In this document: positions 56,801 to 64,000 of the stretch, piece by piece | Position numbering within the stretch: position 1 is the stretch's first letter | How the letters are laid out: each line of letters starts with the position of its first letter | NCBI GenBank assembly: GCA_029262375.1 | Contig: JAJCZM010000009.1 | Location: forward strand, 30,963 to 94,962 | DNA: 64,000 nucleotides | Direction: 5' to 3' | Origin: Deltaproteobacteria bacterium | GTDB taxonomy: Bacteria > Desulfobacterota > Binatia > UBA1149 > SPBQ01 | The notes under the pieces: generated by a model | Database searches by the model: none | What the model was told of the DNA's origin: nothing | What the model saw: the letters and a program-made list of their open reading frames with translations, nothing else | Translations under genes and position numbers: made by a program

Positions 56801-57558
56801 AATTGCGTGAGGTTGGTTCCCTTCACGCCTATCGGGCCGATGCCACCGCTGGCAGTCACTACATCGAGGACCGCGCCTTCGTCGAGACCTTCAAACTCGA
56901 TGATGTCTTCGCATTGTTTTTGACCGACGCAGATGTCCAGTTCTTCGTCGCAGCCGCCGCCGCCGATGCCGAACATCGGACAAACGATCTGGGCTACCGT
57001 TGCGTCACCGCCTATCAAATTCGCGTCAGAGAGATCGCACTCGCAGATCTTCCCGCCGCCGCCCTCGATGTCGGCACCCGTCGTGACACTCTGGGTCGCG
57101 TACTCGCAGACCTCAATGCAAGGGGGGAAACCGGGCAAGCAGAATTGTCCGTTACAGAATTCCTGACCGTTGCAGAACTGGAGGTCGTCGCAGTCGGCGT
57201 TCACGTTGCAAGGCGGCAGTGTCGTCGTCGTAGTGGTCGTAGGCGGGCAAAGATCGCCGCACAAGCTGGCGGCTCCGCCGGCGCAAATACCATCCCAGCT
57301 GGTATCGCAACAGAACGCGTCACTGGCGCAGACCGTATTCTGGCAATCCGGATCGTCACACCCCGGAGTACCGTTACCACCCGGTGTACAACAGTCGCTA
57401 TTCGCGAGCGTTGTCGACGTTGATGACGGTGGAGGTGAGGTCGTCGTCACCTGGATCGTAGTGGTAGTCGTTGTGCTGGTCGTTCCCGCAAGTACAGGAA
57501 GCGCAATCAACGCCAGACATAACGAGAGAAGGAGAAAAATACGCGGTGAAGAACCCAT
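53857..57558 (-). CDS. Large secreted Cys-rich protein with Kunitz domain and duplicated beta domain
   Basis: 1233 residues from ATG 57558 (AGGGG upstream). Signal peptide 6-24 ends VLAG. Order: Thr linker; a [12 protein letters not shown]...[11 protein letters not shown] module; a roughly 190-residue domain ([19 protein letters not shown] ... [13 protein letters not shown]); about eight Cys-rich units of the [18 protein letters not shown] type; a second copy of the 190-residue domain ([19 protein letters not shown] ... [13 protein letters not shown]); a Kunitz/BPTI domain at about 986-1036; a second [12 protein letters not shown] module; a poly-Thr/Ser/Pro linker; and a short Cys-rich tail. 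All modules suit an oxidising extracellular environment. No enzyme motif. Confidence 0.82.
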   Translation of the reverse strand: MGSSPRIFLLLSLCLALIALPVLAGTTSTTTTTTIQVTTTSPPPSSTSTTLANSDCCTPGGNGTPGCDDPDCQNTVCASDAFCCDTSWDGICAGGAASLCGDLCPPTTTTTTTLPPCNVNADCDDLQFCNGQEFCNGQFCLPGFPPCIEVCEYATQSVTTGADIEGGGGKICECDLSDANLIGGDATVAQIVCPMFGIGGGGCDEELDICVGQKQCEDIIEFEGLDEGAVLDVVTASGGIGPIGVKGTNLTQFPAATNAAVIYDTSCPGGCASGQDSLGTPNAAFAGPGVGSGGGPGEPGENDTPQNNMLIASRNLHDTNPNDGLVDNPRPQGNSKTVMLDFDFSEVGPVSIHSIKVIDVDGSEAMPLFEMLDAGDGVVASTNQAVAGEENGIIQTFMPFNEGVKTLRVTLFGSAAIDDIAFSVNDCIPPAPCKDHEDCDNGIFCDGLEGCFQGECVPGKDPCDGGTCIEDARKCVQCLEDADCPDDGLFCTGESVCADGFCKQLKPPCPAGFCNEDADVCDECADSSHCADATFCNGAETCVGGFCQPGTDPCSGDTPFCDEPNAECDECTGDEHCTDDLFCTGPDACSATGVCEHGSPPCPTSVCDEAGSQCVDCTMDVQCDDGLFCNGAEICEVGGCFPTAPPCADDETCNEATDTCAECVTDGDCSDDLFCNGAEVCNAGVCEPGPAACADDEVCHEGFDVCAECTNSGDCDDGNFCNGKEVCSPFSKLTVGDIELELSPGSCLPGEPPCPSDQICDDEADRCLDIGCEDVITFSDFVGGSIVGVANGELGNGPVLVKGTNLVQFPMATNAAVVFNSDCPGGCAAGQSALGTPNEDFAGPGVGAGGSSGAPGENEMTHGSVLLVARNLTDSNPNDGLVDMPRAQGNDKTVTIDFDFSAIAPVSISYLDFIDVDEDETPPSVTLLNAGDGEILTQALAVGLGENSVERMMLAAHAGVYKMRVTLNGSAAIDNIAFARADCDPCSEPIEVGPCDAVIPRWAFDAAQGKCVEFNFGGCGANGNNFLTEEECQQVCPDVNDGDCCSAGGNGTPGCNDPECEDIVCGIDAFCCDVSWDGLCAGEAVELCAICAPTTTSTTTTSTTSTSTSTTTTSTSTTSSTTTTTLPPPTTSTTTPPPTTSTTTTSTTTTTVPPTTTTSTTTTTTTSTTTTTTTMPPCQPTCAGSTCGDDGCGGSCGMCAAFEICAGNICQPDCGVCQTTGGTTAAICQTICP
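54451..54603 (-). other. Kunitz/BPTI-type domain inside the large secreted protein
   Basis: Six Cys have spacing 9-16-8-13-4, identical to bovine trypsin inhibitor, with the signature [14 protein letters not shown]. The residue after the second Cys (P1 position) is Asp ([10 protein letters not shown]), so trypsin inhibition is unlikely. Confidence 0.85.
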
Positions 57559-57680
57559 GGCTGCCCCTGTGGTCCCCCGGTCCCTTGCCTGCCCACGATC
57601 GATTTCGCCGGCGAGGCTATCCAACATCTGAAGCCTTCGGGGGGCCTACTAGCCGCACTGTGCACACAATCGTGCCGTGA
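57559..57680. other. Leader of the Kunitz-bearing gene
   Basis: Upstream region of the minus-strand gene starting at 57558. An open frame extends to 57627 but without family resemblance. Promoter not identifiable. Confidence 0.35.
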
Positions 57681-58196
57681 GGCAACGATCGCGCCCCCAA
57701 GCACGCCTATAGGTGGGCCTACACGCCTATCCAGGCCCTCATCTCGATCGTTCTCAATTGGCCGGAACGGGAAAACAGCCGGATTTTCCGGATATTCGCG
57801 AAGGAGAGCCGGAGCCCACGACGGCAAGAGCTAAGGCCGCCGGGACAGTTCGTCGCGAAGGGTATTCAGAATGGCTTCCCCCGCCGGTATAAGTTCAAGG
57901 ATAAATCGGCTCGCTCCCTTGGCGAGGCGTCGCCGTCCGGCGGCATCGCGCGCGCGAACATGCGGTTCCGCTCTGTTTGCGGCGAGCCCTCGTACACCGC
58001 TCAGGTGCAACTCTACGGCGATCTTTCGGAGGCGACGCTTTCGAAGATGACCACCCAGTTCTACGGCGTCGATGATCTGGGCTCACTGACCGCCGATTGG
58101 GTTCGCAAGCCGAACTCGGTGTTGAAGCCTCTTAGAGGTTGGAAACTCTCGCTCTCCGACTTGCCGCCTGGAAGTCCTGAGTCGACCTGCTTTTAG
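57681..58196 (+). pseudogene. Possible C-terminal gene fragment of unknown family
   Basis: The frame is open from a TGA at 57678 to the TAG at 58194-58196, with a first ATG only at 57960. The part GGIARANMRFRSVCGEPSYT to LRGWKLSLSDLPPGSPESTC reads like a real beta-rich domain. No ribosome site or start suits a whole gene, and a strong hairpin follows directly. It may be the tail of a deleted secreted-protein gene or a short unrecognised gene. Confidence 0.35.
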
Positions 58197-58202
58197 CAGA
58201 AC

Positions 58203-58241
58203 AGCGTCCTGCGGTGCGCTGAATGCGTACCGCAGGACGCT
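58203..58241 (+). terminator. Perfect 13-bp hairpin after the fragment
   Basis: AGCGTCCTGCGGT (58203-58215) and ACCGCAGGACGCT (58229-58241) are exact inverted repeats with a 13-nt loop, 7 bp after the stop at 58196. There is no T-run. Confidence 0.55.
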
Positions 58242-58396
58242 GCGACCTCGCCACGAATCCAACGCCCGGAGGAGTTGGCGTGCGATCCTAACGGTCACTC
58301 GGTGGTAGGCACCCGACCCCACCCCGCTCTCAGCTCACACCTGCTCCGCCCCGTGAGGAACATAGCGCTGACCGCCGATTCATGGTCTGATCCTGT

Positions 58397-59554
58397 GTGA
58401 CACGCCATCAGTCGCCTGTGGGTAGGCGAGCAATACACCTGCGCTACTGCACGGTGCTCATCGCGGCCGTTGCCATCTTCGGCTGCAGCGGTTCCAAGCC
58501 GTGGACCGAGCCGGCCTCAACCCACTATCGGACGATCATCGACCACCCTTTGCCGCTCGCGCTCGATCTCGTCGAGCACTACCCCGCGTACTTTCTTCTC
58601 GAAGTCCCCAACGCGTCGAAACGGGATCCGCAAGCGGCAGCGGAGTGGAAGGCCTCGCTCTCGCGAGCAACACACAATCGCATTCGGACACTCACGTTCG
58701 GGCTGTACGAGGCCTGGATCGAGCGACACGCCGACACCGGGCCTGTCCGCTCGCCACAAGATTTGCGCCGCGCCGTCGCGCACGATCTCCACGAATATCG
58801 TGGGCAGATGCGAATCGGGCCGGACGCCCCGCGGCATCTGTGGGGCGTTTGGTCCTACGATACCGACGTACGCGCCGAGGATTTCTACGCGCTGAGCTTC
58901 GCACGCTTGGTGCGCGGCAACACCAACAGCGACGGCCACGCCGGGTTGTTCGCGGGATTCCTCGAACGCTACGCAACGTCGCGATACATCGACATCCGCG
59001 GTCCGAAGTTCTCCCACACGATGTTGATGCTCGACGCAGACGGCGCCGCCATAGCGATCGACGTCGCTTCCACGCTGCCTGCATTCGACACGACCGAGCT
59101 TACGAACTCGGTGTCTGGATTCCCGACCTACACTCAAATGGCCGGCGCGCTCCGAACACCCGCACCGGTCGGCACCACGCTGATTCATCCCAGCGAGTAC
59201 AATATCGGCGGTAAAGCTACGTTTATCGGTGAGTATAAAAGTGCGAACTGGGCATCGGTGGCCGAAGCCTGGCCGCCGGCTTCCACGTACGTATTCGAGA
59301 ACACCACGCTACGCCGCTCGCTCGTAACCTTCCTCCAGGGGCGTGTCTACGAACTATTCGACGACGCGCCCACCGCGCAGGCACACTACAGGCAATTGCT
59401 CGAAGGGGATTGCACGCGCTTCAGCGAACTCGGCACCGACCCGAGCGATGCGCCGGAAGATGATCTGGGGATGATTTGTGAGTCCGCCGACTTCTTCAGT
59501 AACCGACTGAATGCCGCGGCAACGCCACGCACGGCAGTGCAGCGCCGCGGATAG
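58397..59554 (+). CDS. Hypothetical lipoprotein
   Basis: 385 residues from GTG 58397. Lipoprotein signal 18-30 with lipobox AIFG-C30. The mature part begins with an acidic helical region (LDLVEHYPAYFLLEVP), then LRRAVAHDLHEYRGQMRIGP, WSYDTDVRAEDFYALSFARL and a C-terminal helical end. I see no catalytic motif and recognise no family. Convergent with the selenoprotein candidate; the two stops are only 21 bp apart. Confidence 0.7.
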   Translation: MTRHQSPVGRRAIHLRYCTVLIAAVAIFGCSGSKPWTEPASTHYRTIIDHPLPLALDLVEHYPAYFLLEVPNASKRDPQAAAEWKASLSRATHNRIRTLTFGLYEAWIERHADTGPVRSPQDLRRAVAHDLHEYRGQMRIGPDAPRHLWGVWSYDTDVRAEDFYALSFARLVRGNTNSDGHAGLFAGFLERYATSRYIDIRGPKFSHTMLMLDADGAAIAIDVASTLPAFDTTELTNSVSGFPTYTQMAGALRTPAPVGTTLIHPSEYNIGGKATFIGEYKSANWASVAEAWPPASTYVFENTTLRRSLVTFLQGRVYELFDDAPTAQAHYRQLLEGDCTRFSELGTDPSDAPEDDLGMICESADFFSNRLNAAATPRTAVQRRG

Positions 59555-59575
59555 GCATCCCCCACCGACGGAGCT

Positions 59576-60706
59576 TCAAGCCGCTAGTTCTCGGTGCTCA
59601 CGAAGCGGGCCGAACGTGCGGCGTACGTCGCGCACAACCCATGCCGCCCAAGCAGCGAAGGCAAGCGCGACGGGCAACGGTGGAAGCCAAACCGCGGCGA
59701 CGACCCAGGCGAAAACGAAAACCGCGAACCTAAACGCGGCAATCCCGAACCTGATTTGAATCGGTGGCACACCGGGAGAGTACGCAAAGGACTTGACGCG
59801 CAGGAACCATCCGTTCGCAAGCACCGCCGCCAAGAACAACGGAGTCGGAATCGATTTTTGATCGATTTCCGGGTGATCGTCGTGCGCTGCGTCGGCGGCA
59901 TCGGCGCCCGCGCGCAGTGCCTGCTCGAGCTTCTCGCACACGTACTGAGCCGTCGGACGGCAAACCGTACCGTTCAGGTTCGCCGCCGATGGTACGGAGC
60001 GCCAGCGATACAGAACACGCGAGCGCTGTGTGAGCGCGAGCACGCCGGGTTGGAAGAATCCTTTTGGATGCTCGACCTTCCACGATGCGCCCCGCTGTAG
60101 GAACTCGAGGTTGTCTTGCGCATAGAGCGTCAGCCAACCGCGCTCACTACAGACCTGCGAGATCTCTTGGTGCGGATCTCCGACGGTCTCGAATGTGAGC
60201 TCCCAATGTTCGCGCGCCTGATCGGCCAGGTGCTGTGGCTCGCTGCTGATCGCGTAGAGCTCACCGCCCGCCGCGCGAATCTTCTCGATCACCCCACCCT
60301 TCATATAGCTCCGCAACTCGGAGCGACACGGTGGTCACCAGAAGCCGCGATAGAAGACAAGAACGACGAACGCGTGTTGCGAAAGCTTAGCGTCGAGCCA
60401 GCCGCGCCGCGGACCGGGCGGCGGATCGAGCTCGGCTTGCGGAACGCCCGCGCGGCGCGCTTCCGCGGATTCGGCAAGGGCAATCTCCCACGCATCGGGG
60501 CGCCCGCCTACTTGGAAGGTACGCTGCTCACAGCGATCACCTCCACACAGAACCAGGCGTAGCTCGTCCGAACCCGCGAGCGAGGCTTCTGCGTCGAGAA
60601 TACCGGTGACCTCGAACTGCGCGCCCTCAGATGCATTGAACCAGGCAAGCGCCGCATCGACACGCGGCCGCAGTGCTTCGGGAATCGTCTCGCTGACCGT
60701 GGGCAT
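59576..60706 (-). CDS. Probable selenoprotein: Sec-containing peroxiredoxin/thioredoxin-fold protein with C-terminal membrane domain
   Basis: 376 residues from ATG 60706, which has GGAGG 5 nt upstream, read through an in-frame TGA (60337-60335) as selenocysteine at residue 124. The context is VLVFYRGFW-U124-PPC127-RSELRSY, matching peroxiredoxin-like proteins with FYRGxWCPxC, where the TGA replaces the peroxidatic or first redox Cys and Cys127 remains as partner. Residues 1-105 form an N-terminal domain with LVLCGGDRCEQRTF. Residues 108-265 are the redox fold (ELYAISSEPQHLADQAREHW, HPKGFFQPGVLALTQRSRVL). Residues about 318-360 are two hydrophobic helices (FAVFVFAWVVAAVWL, LPVALAFAAWAAWVV). 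A SECIS-like hairpin follows the TGA. Alternative: a nonsense mutation or sequencing error, unlikely since the position, hairpin and frame all agree. Confidence 0.85.
60308..60337 (-). promoter_or_regulatory. Bacterial SECIS-like element downstream of in-frame TGA
   Basis: After TGA (60337-60335) ten bases CCACCGTGTC lead to stem GCTCCG (60324-60319), loop AGTTG (60318-60314) and stem CGGAGC (60313-60308), six perfect pairs. The apical loop starts 16 nt after the TGA and has G as its second base. Both satisfy the published bacterial SECIS pattern (16-37 nt spacing, G among the first two loop bases), at the lower spacing limit. Confidence 0.75.
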
Positions 60707-60865
60707 GCTACCTCCGCTGCGCACTCAGGCGCTTAGTTCAAAGCCATCGAGACCGTGCGTCATGCACGCGCCATCGCGGAACCGGCGTTGATACCAACCG
60801 AATCGCACCAGTGAGGCAAGCGAAGTGCGTTGTTCCTCGGTTGACCGTCGGGCTCGCCGTTGGCC

Positions 60866-62053
60866 TCACTCGGCGTCATCCCCACCATTCGTGTCCGTCT
60901 GGAGCGGGTGCAGGATGTAGTAGCCAACGTCATCACCGCCGAGTGCTTGTCGCGTGGAATCACGCCGGTGGTTGGGGCCGAACGAGTAGACGAATATGGA
61001 ACGCTTGTCGCCGTCACTGTCGCAGTTGTCACGAATCCAATATGGGACATTCCAGGGATCGATGAAGTACTGCGCGCGCTCCTCCGGCATGCCCTGCTCC
61101 GCGAGGGCGGCGTAGCGCCCTTTGGTAAGGAAACGGGCGTTGTACTTCTCCATGTACGTATAGACGCGCTTGTGTAGGTCGCACGAAGTCGCGTACCGCT
61201 CGCGCTCGGGCCGAGCGACGGAAAGAAAATCGCGCTTGAGCGCTGCCACTTCAGTCTCGGCCAGGCGTAAGTAGGCGGCGTCGTTGCTCTTCACCAACCG
61301 AGCCGCGGCTGTGGTCGCGAAGCCCGCAGCGAGTACGAGTGCGCACGCAGCAAAGGGCATCCAGCCGGCCGATGCCCGAGTACTCACGTTAGATCCGTCG
61401 CTAGGCAAAGTAGTTGTCTGCGCCGCGCGGTGATCAATGGCGGCGAACAGGAAGCCTAGGCCGAGCATCAGTTCGACCGTTTCCCCGCTGTAGCTCCACG
61501 GGTACGCAACATAGAGCCACAGTGTTCCTGCGAACGCTGGGATTAGCGCCGGCGACGGTGCGGCAACCCCGATCCGGTCCAGAAGTCTGCCGAGCACGGG
61601 AACAAAGACGACGAGCGGGAGCGCGATGCCGTAACCGGCGATGATGGCGCGCAAGACGAGCTTTCGCAGCGACGTGTCGATGATGTTGTGAAGGTTGGGC
61701 TCCTGCTGAAAGTTCTCGCGCAGGAAGTACTCCGGCGGCTGATACCCGAGTAGGCGTTGTGCCCACGAGATCTCTTCGCCGGCTACGAACACGCAAAACG
61801 CAGCCATCCCCAGCCAAAACCAAGCACGCCCGAGATTGGACTCCGAACTCTCGCGAGCCGCTGAGGCTGCGACGGCCAGCCGCACGTGAACGATTGCAGC
61901 GATCGTGAACGCCCAGAACGTCCCCCACTCGAGGTATTCGTCCTCTTGGACGCTCAGGTAATAGAAATCGGGGGAGTAGGCGTTGAGAGCAGCAATGTAG
62001 CCTATCCAGCCCAGGACGAGCGTGTTGGCAGCGATCGCGTAGGAGTTCTTCAT
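60866..62053 (-). CDS. Polytopic membrane protein with GspG-like (pseudopilin) C-terminal domain
   Basis: 395 residues. About seven hydrophobic helices: NTLVLGWIGYIAALNAY near the N-terminus, WGTFWAFTIAAIVHVRLAV, FWLGMAAFCVFVAGEEISWAQ (with a conserved EEISWxQR motif and the following NLHNII), then LVVFVPVLGRLL, TLWLYVAYPWSY, LMLGLGFLFAAI and PFAACALVLAAGFATT. The last 80 residues are soluble: YFIDPWNVPYWIRDNCDSDG, IFVYSFGPNHR and GGDDVGYYI. These resemble the calcium-binding end of type II secretion pseudopilins (DPWGxPYxY...SxGxD...DD). A hairpin sits 10 nt before the ATG. Function unknown. Confidence 0.75.
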   Translation of the reverse strand: MKNSYAIAANTLVLGWIGYIAALNAYSPDFYYLSVQEDEYLEWGTFWAFTIAAIVHVRLAVAASAARESSESNLGRAWFWLGMAAFCVFVAGEEISWAQRLLGYQPPEYFLRENFQQEPNLHNIIDTSLRKLVLRAIIAGYGIALPLVVFVPVLGRLLDRIGVAAPSPALIPAFAGTLWLYVAYPWSYSGETVELMLGLGFLFAAIDHRAAQTTTLPSDGSNVSTRASAGWMPFAACALVLAAGFATTAAARLVKSNDAAYLRLAETEVAALKRDFLSVARPERERYATSCDLHKRVYTYMEKYNARFLTKGRYAALAEQGMPEERAQYFIDPWNVPYWIRDNCDSDGDKRSIFVYSFGPNHRRDSTRQALGGDDVGYYILHPLQTDTNGGDDAE

Positions 62054-62063
62054 GAGTCACATG

Positions 62064-62093
62064 GGGTGCCGAACCCCGGGGGGTTCGGCACCC
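62064..62093. promoter_or_regulatory. Perfect 13-bp hairpin just upstream of the GspG-tail membrane protein
   Basis: GGGTGCCGAACCC (62064-62076), loop CGGG, GGGTTCGGCACCC (62081-62093). It lies 70 bp after the stop of the SD-repeat gene and 10 nt before the next ATG on the minus strand. It can be a terminator of the first or a translation block on the second; no T-run. Confidence 0.6.
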
Positions 62094-62162
62094 TGCATGT
62101 GGTCATTTTAGCGCGTTCTTGTCGTCCGGACAGACCCTACGCCCTGTCCGGCTCATTCTGCT

Positions 62163-64000
62163 CTATGCACCGACGGCGGCGCTGAGGATCCGCAAAGCGT
62201 CGGTGGCGGTGATGCCGTCGACCCCGTCTAGATCGCAGGTACCCGCATCGATGCATTCGTCGAGTCCGAGCGCGTGGAGCAATGCCAGGAGGGCATCCAC
62301 CGCGGTGATGTGACCGTCACCGTTCGCGTCGCCCTTCAGGTGATAGCCTCCATCGGAGTCGCTGTCCGAATCCGAATCGCTATCGGAGTCGGAGTCCGAG
62401 TCCGAGTCCGAATCGCTATCGCTATCGCTGTCGCTGTCGCTGTCGCTGTCGCAATCGTTGTCCGAGTCGGAATCGCCGTCATCGCAAGATGCCGGCGTGC
62501 AGGGCTCATCACTCGGCTCGGTTGCACGCTTGCCGTCGAGAGCGACCACGGTAAGCGCACCGAACACGTCGCCGACCCGCAAAGGCTGCGAGCATGACGT
62601 ATGGAACACGAGTTCCATCGTGCCGCCGGCATTCCCCAGAACGAAGGTCGACTCCGAACCGAACTTACTATCGGCTTCGACCAAGATTTCCTCGCCCGGC
62701 GCAACCGGATTCGGCGTCACGGTATAGACGTTATCCGACTTGTTGCCGACGCCCATGACCTCAACCGACGCGCCTGCGTCGATGCCGCCGTCACAGGTGG
62801 CCTTGTCGCTATTCTGATCGTTGTCGCTGTCCGCGCACGAGCCGCCCGAGTAGACGAACGTCATCGTCACAGGCTTCGACTCGCACTTCGGCTGGTCACC
62901 GTCGTCGCAAACCGGCGGCGGAGGGATCATCTCACAACGGCAGTCCATCGTGCACATGAACGCCGGCGGTACCGGGGGATGGCAGTTGCCGCCACCGTCC
63001 GAGTCGCTGTCGCTGTCCGAGTCGCTGTCGCCATCGGAGTGAGTGCCGGTATTGGCACGGACAGAGTATTTGGCGGAGTGCCCCGAATCGCCGTCCGAGT
63101 CGCTGTCACTGTCCGAATCAGAATCGCTGTCGCTATCCGAGTCATCGTCGCATCCCGGAACACAGAAGCCGTCGTTCCCGTCGGAGTCACTGCCACAGAT
63201 CGGGATGCACGGCTCCCCGACCGGCTCGGTTGCCCGCTTGCCGTCCAGCGCAATCACTTCGAGCGCGCCGAACACGTCACCAACCTGCAGAGGCTGCGAG
63301 CATGACGTATGGAACACGAGTTCCATCGTGCCGCCGGCATTCCCCAGAATGAAGGTCGACTCCGAGCCGAACTTGCTATCGGCTTCGACGAAGATCTCCC
63401 CGCCCGGCGCAACCGGATTCGGCGTCACGGTATAGATGTTATCCGACTTGTTGCCGACGCCCATGACCTCGACCGACGCGCTTCCGTCGATGCCGCCGTC
63501 GCAGGTCGCCTTGTCACTATTCTGATCGTTGTCGCTGTCCGCGCACGAACCGCCCGTGTAGACGAATGTCATCGTGACCGGCTTCGACTCGCACTCCGGC
63601 TGGTCGCCGTCGTCGCAGATCGGAATGAACGGGCATCCTGAAGCGTCGCCATCACAGGATTCGCCCTCGTCGATGATGCCGTCACCACAGAACTGGAACG
63701 TGCAGTCGTTGCGGCAGCCATCGAACTCGTCGTCGTTGCCGTCGTCGCAGTCTTCGTTTGCGTCGATGATCCCGTCGCCGCAGACCGGAACCGTACAGTT
63801 GTTTCGACAGGCGTCCGTGTCGTCAGCGTTGCCGTCGTCGCAAGCTTCACCGGCATCGACGATGCCGTCACCGCAGACAGGAGTCGTGCAGTCGTTGCGG
63901 CAGCCGTCTGCGTCGTCGGCGTTGCCGTCATCGCAGGACTCGCCGGCATCGACGATGCCGTCACCGCAGACAGGGACCGTGCAGTTGTTGCGGCAGCCGT
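62163..64000 (-). CDS. Partial Ser-Asp-repeat secreted protein with C-terminal dockerin-like pair
   Basis: Runs in from the right edge (5' end missing) and stops at 62163, leaving 612 codons. Order: at least four DUF4215-type Cys-rich repeats (CGDGIVDAGESCDDGNADD); a 120-residue domain (MTFVYTGGSCADSDNDQNSD ... VIALDGKRATEP); an SD-repeat run; a second, nearly identical 120-residue domain; a long SD-repeat run (about 40 residues); and the dockerin-like pair KGDANGDGHITAVDALLALL and CDLDGVDGITATDALRILSA, ending SAAVGA. The domains may belong to a known DUF; I cannot name it with confidence. Resembles surface adhesins in layout. Confidence 0.85.
   Translation of the reverse strand, partial: GCRNNCTVPVCGDGIVDAGESCDDGNADDADGCRNDCTTPVCGDGIVDAGEACDDGNADDTDACRNNCTVPVCGDGIIDANEDCDDGNDDEFDGCRNDCTFQFCGDGIIDEGESCDGDASGCPFIPICDDGDQPECESKPVTMTFVYTGGSCADSDNDQNSDKATCDGGIDGSASVEVMGVGNKSDNIYTVTPNPVAPGGEIFVEADSKFGSESTFILGNAGGTMELVFHTSCSQPLQVGDVFGALEVIALDGKRATEPVGEPCIPICGSDSDGNDGFCVPGCDDDSDSDSDSDSDSDSDSDGDSGHSAKYSVRANTGTHSDGDSDSDSDSDSDGGGNCHPPVPPAFMCTMDCRCEMIPPPPVCDDGDQPKCESKPVTMTFVYSGGSCADSDNDQNSDKATCDGGIDAGASVEVMGVGNKSDNVYTVTPNPVAPGEEILVEADSKFGSESTFVLGNAGGTMELVFHTSCSQPLRVGDVFGALTVVALDGKRATEPSDEPCTPASCDDGDSDSDNDCDSDSDSDSDSDSDSDSDSDSDSDSDSDSDSDSDGGYHLKGDANGDGHITAVDALLALLHALGLDECIDAGTCDLDGVDGITATDALRILSAAVGA
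62350..62460 (-). repeat. Ser-Asp codon repeat
   Basis: Alternating GAC/TCN codons (seen on the plus strand as GAGTCC/GAGTCG/CTGTCG units) encode an SD run between the second duplicated domain and the dockerin-like pair. A shorter run lies at 63000-63150 between the two domain copies. Confidence 0.85.
62514..62913 (-). repeat. Downstream copy of a 400-bp duplicated domain
   Basis: Nearly identical to 63222-63621 (offset 708 bp) with scattered, mostly third-position changes. It encodes the second 120-residue domain of the SD-repeat protein. Confidence 0.85.
63222..63621 (-). repeat. Upstream copy of the 400-bp duplicated domain
   Basis: Partner of 62514-62913. For example both contain GCGAGCATGACGTATGGAAC at matching positions. 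Confidence 0.85.

Noticed and set aside
60335..60724. Two separate genes, a 129-residue protein ending at the TGA and a second protein starting at TTG 60316
   Set aside because: The frames are identical, homology to one redox protein crosses the TGA, and the second part would begin inside the redox motif without a ribosome site. Readthrough as Sec explains the data better.
62350..63150. CRISPR-like or tandem regulatory array in the GAGTCC repeats
   Set aside because: The period is 6 bp with no spacers. It encodes a Ser-Asp run inside a long open frame.
24358..64000. A cellulosome gene cluster
   Set aside because: Dockerin-like pairs and one cohesin-like module are present, but no glycoside hydrolase or carbohydrate-binding module is recognisable, so a cellulosome is not supported.

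Overview
The window is GC-rich, densely coded on both strands and looks like an environmental, Gram-negative-type bacterium related to the former Deltaproteobacteria (Binatota, Desulfobacterota or Myxococcota-like). I infer this from the mix of secreted proteins with poly-threonine linkers, dockerin-like EF-hand pairs, DUF4215-type Cys-rich repeats, thrombospondin type 3 repeats, sulfatase-like lipoproteins, a steroid-type P450 and a probable selenoprotein. No rRNA or marker gene fixes the taxon.

Layout. 1-2.7 kb: two alkaline-phosphatase-superfamily lipoproteins. 2.77-12.74 kb: a candidate genomic island starting at tRNA-Asn. The tRNA 3' end is repeated at 5449 and 12727. Inside lie a complete IS3-family element, a second IS end, a transposase fragment, decayed genes (wax ester synthase C-terminus, DUF1330), one dockerin-type secreted protein and a divergent radical-SAM/glycosyltransferase/methyltransferase cluster. 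12.8-20.2 kb: RluA-type pseudouridine synthase, CBS protein, exported catalase-peroxidase with Cu/Zn superoxide dismutase, alpha/beta hydrolase and AlkB. 20.3-30 kb: a 1224-residue histidine kinase, a protein with cohesin-like and dockerin-like modules, and an operon of DUF1611 (DgcN-like), an ornithine/alanine-racemase-like enzyme and an M81 (MlrC-like) peptidase. 30-45 kb: large secreted proteins, a phosphotransferase, and a tightly coupled dockerin protein/SRPBCC/MMPL-RND cluster. 44.6-47.7 kb: HxlR regulator with two palindromic operators, a small membrane protein, a GFA protein and a cytochrome P450. 48-58 kb: more exported Cys-rich, FG-GAP and Kunitz-bearing proteins, and a PP2C phosphatase. 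58.4-64 kb: a lipoprotein, the selenoprotein candidate, a membrane protein with a pseudopilin-like tail, and a Ser-Asp-repeat dockerin protein that leaves the window.

The most interesting signal is at 59576-60706. A peroxiredoxin/thioredoxin-fold protein is interrupted only by an in-frame TGA exactly where the first cysteine of a CPPC redox motif should be. The TGA is followed by a 6-bp hairpin whose spacing and apical-loop G fit a bacterial SECIS element. It is probably a Sec-containing redox enzyme fused to a C-terminal membrane domain.

A second theme is an exported protein network. Six proteins carry dockerin-like pairs, and one also has a cohesin-like module. Most of these are joined by poly-Thr or Ser-Asp linkers.
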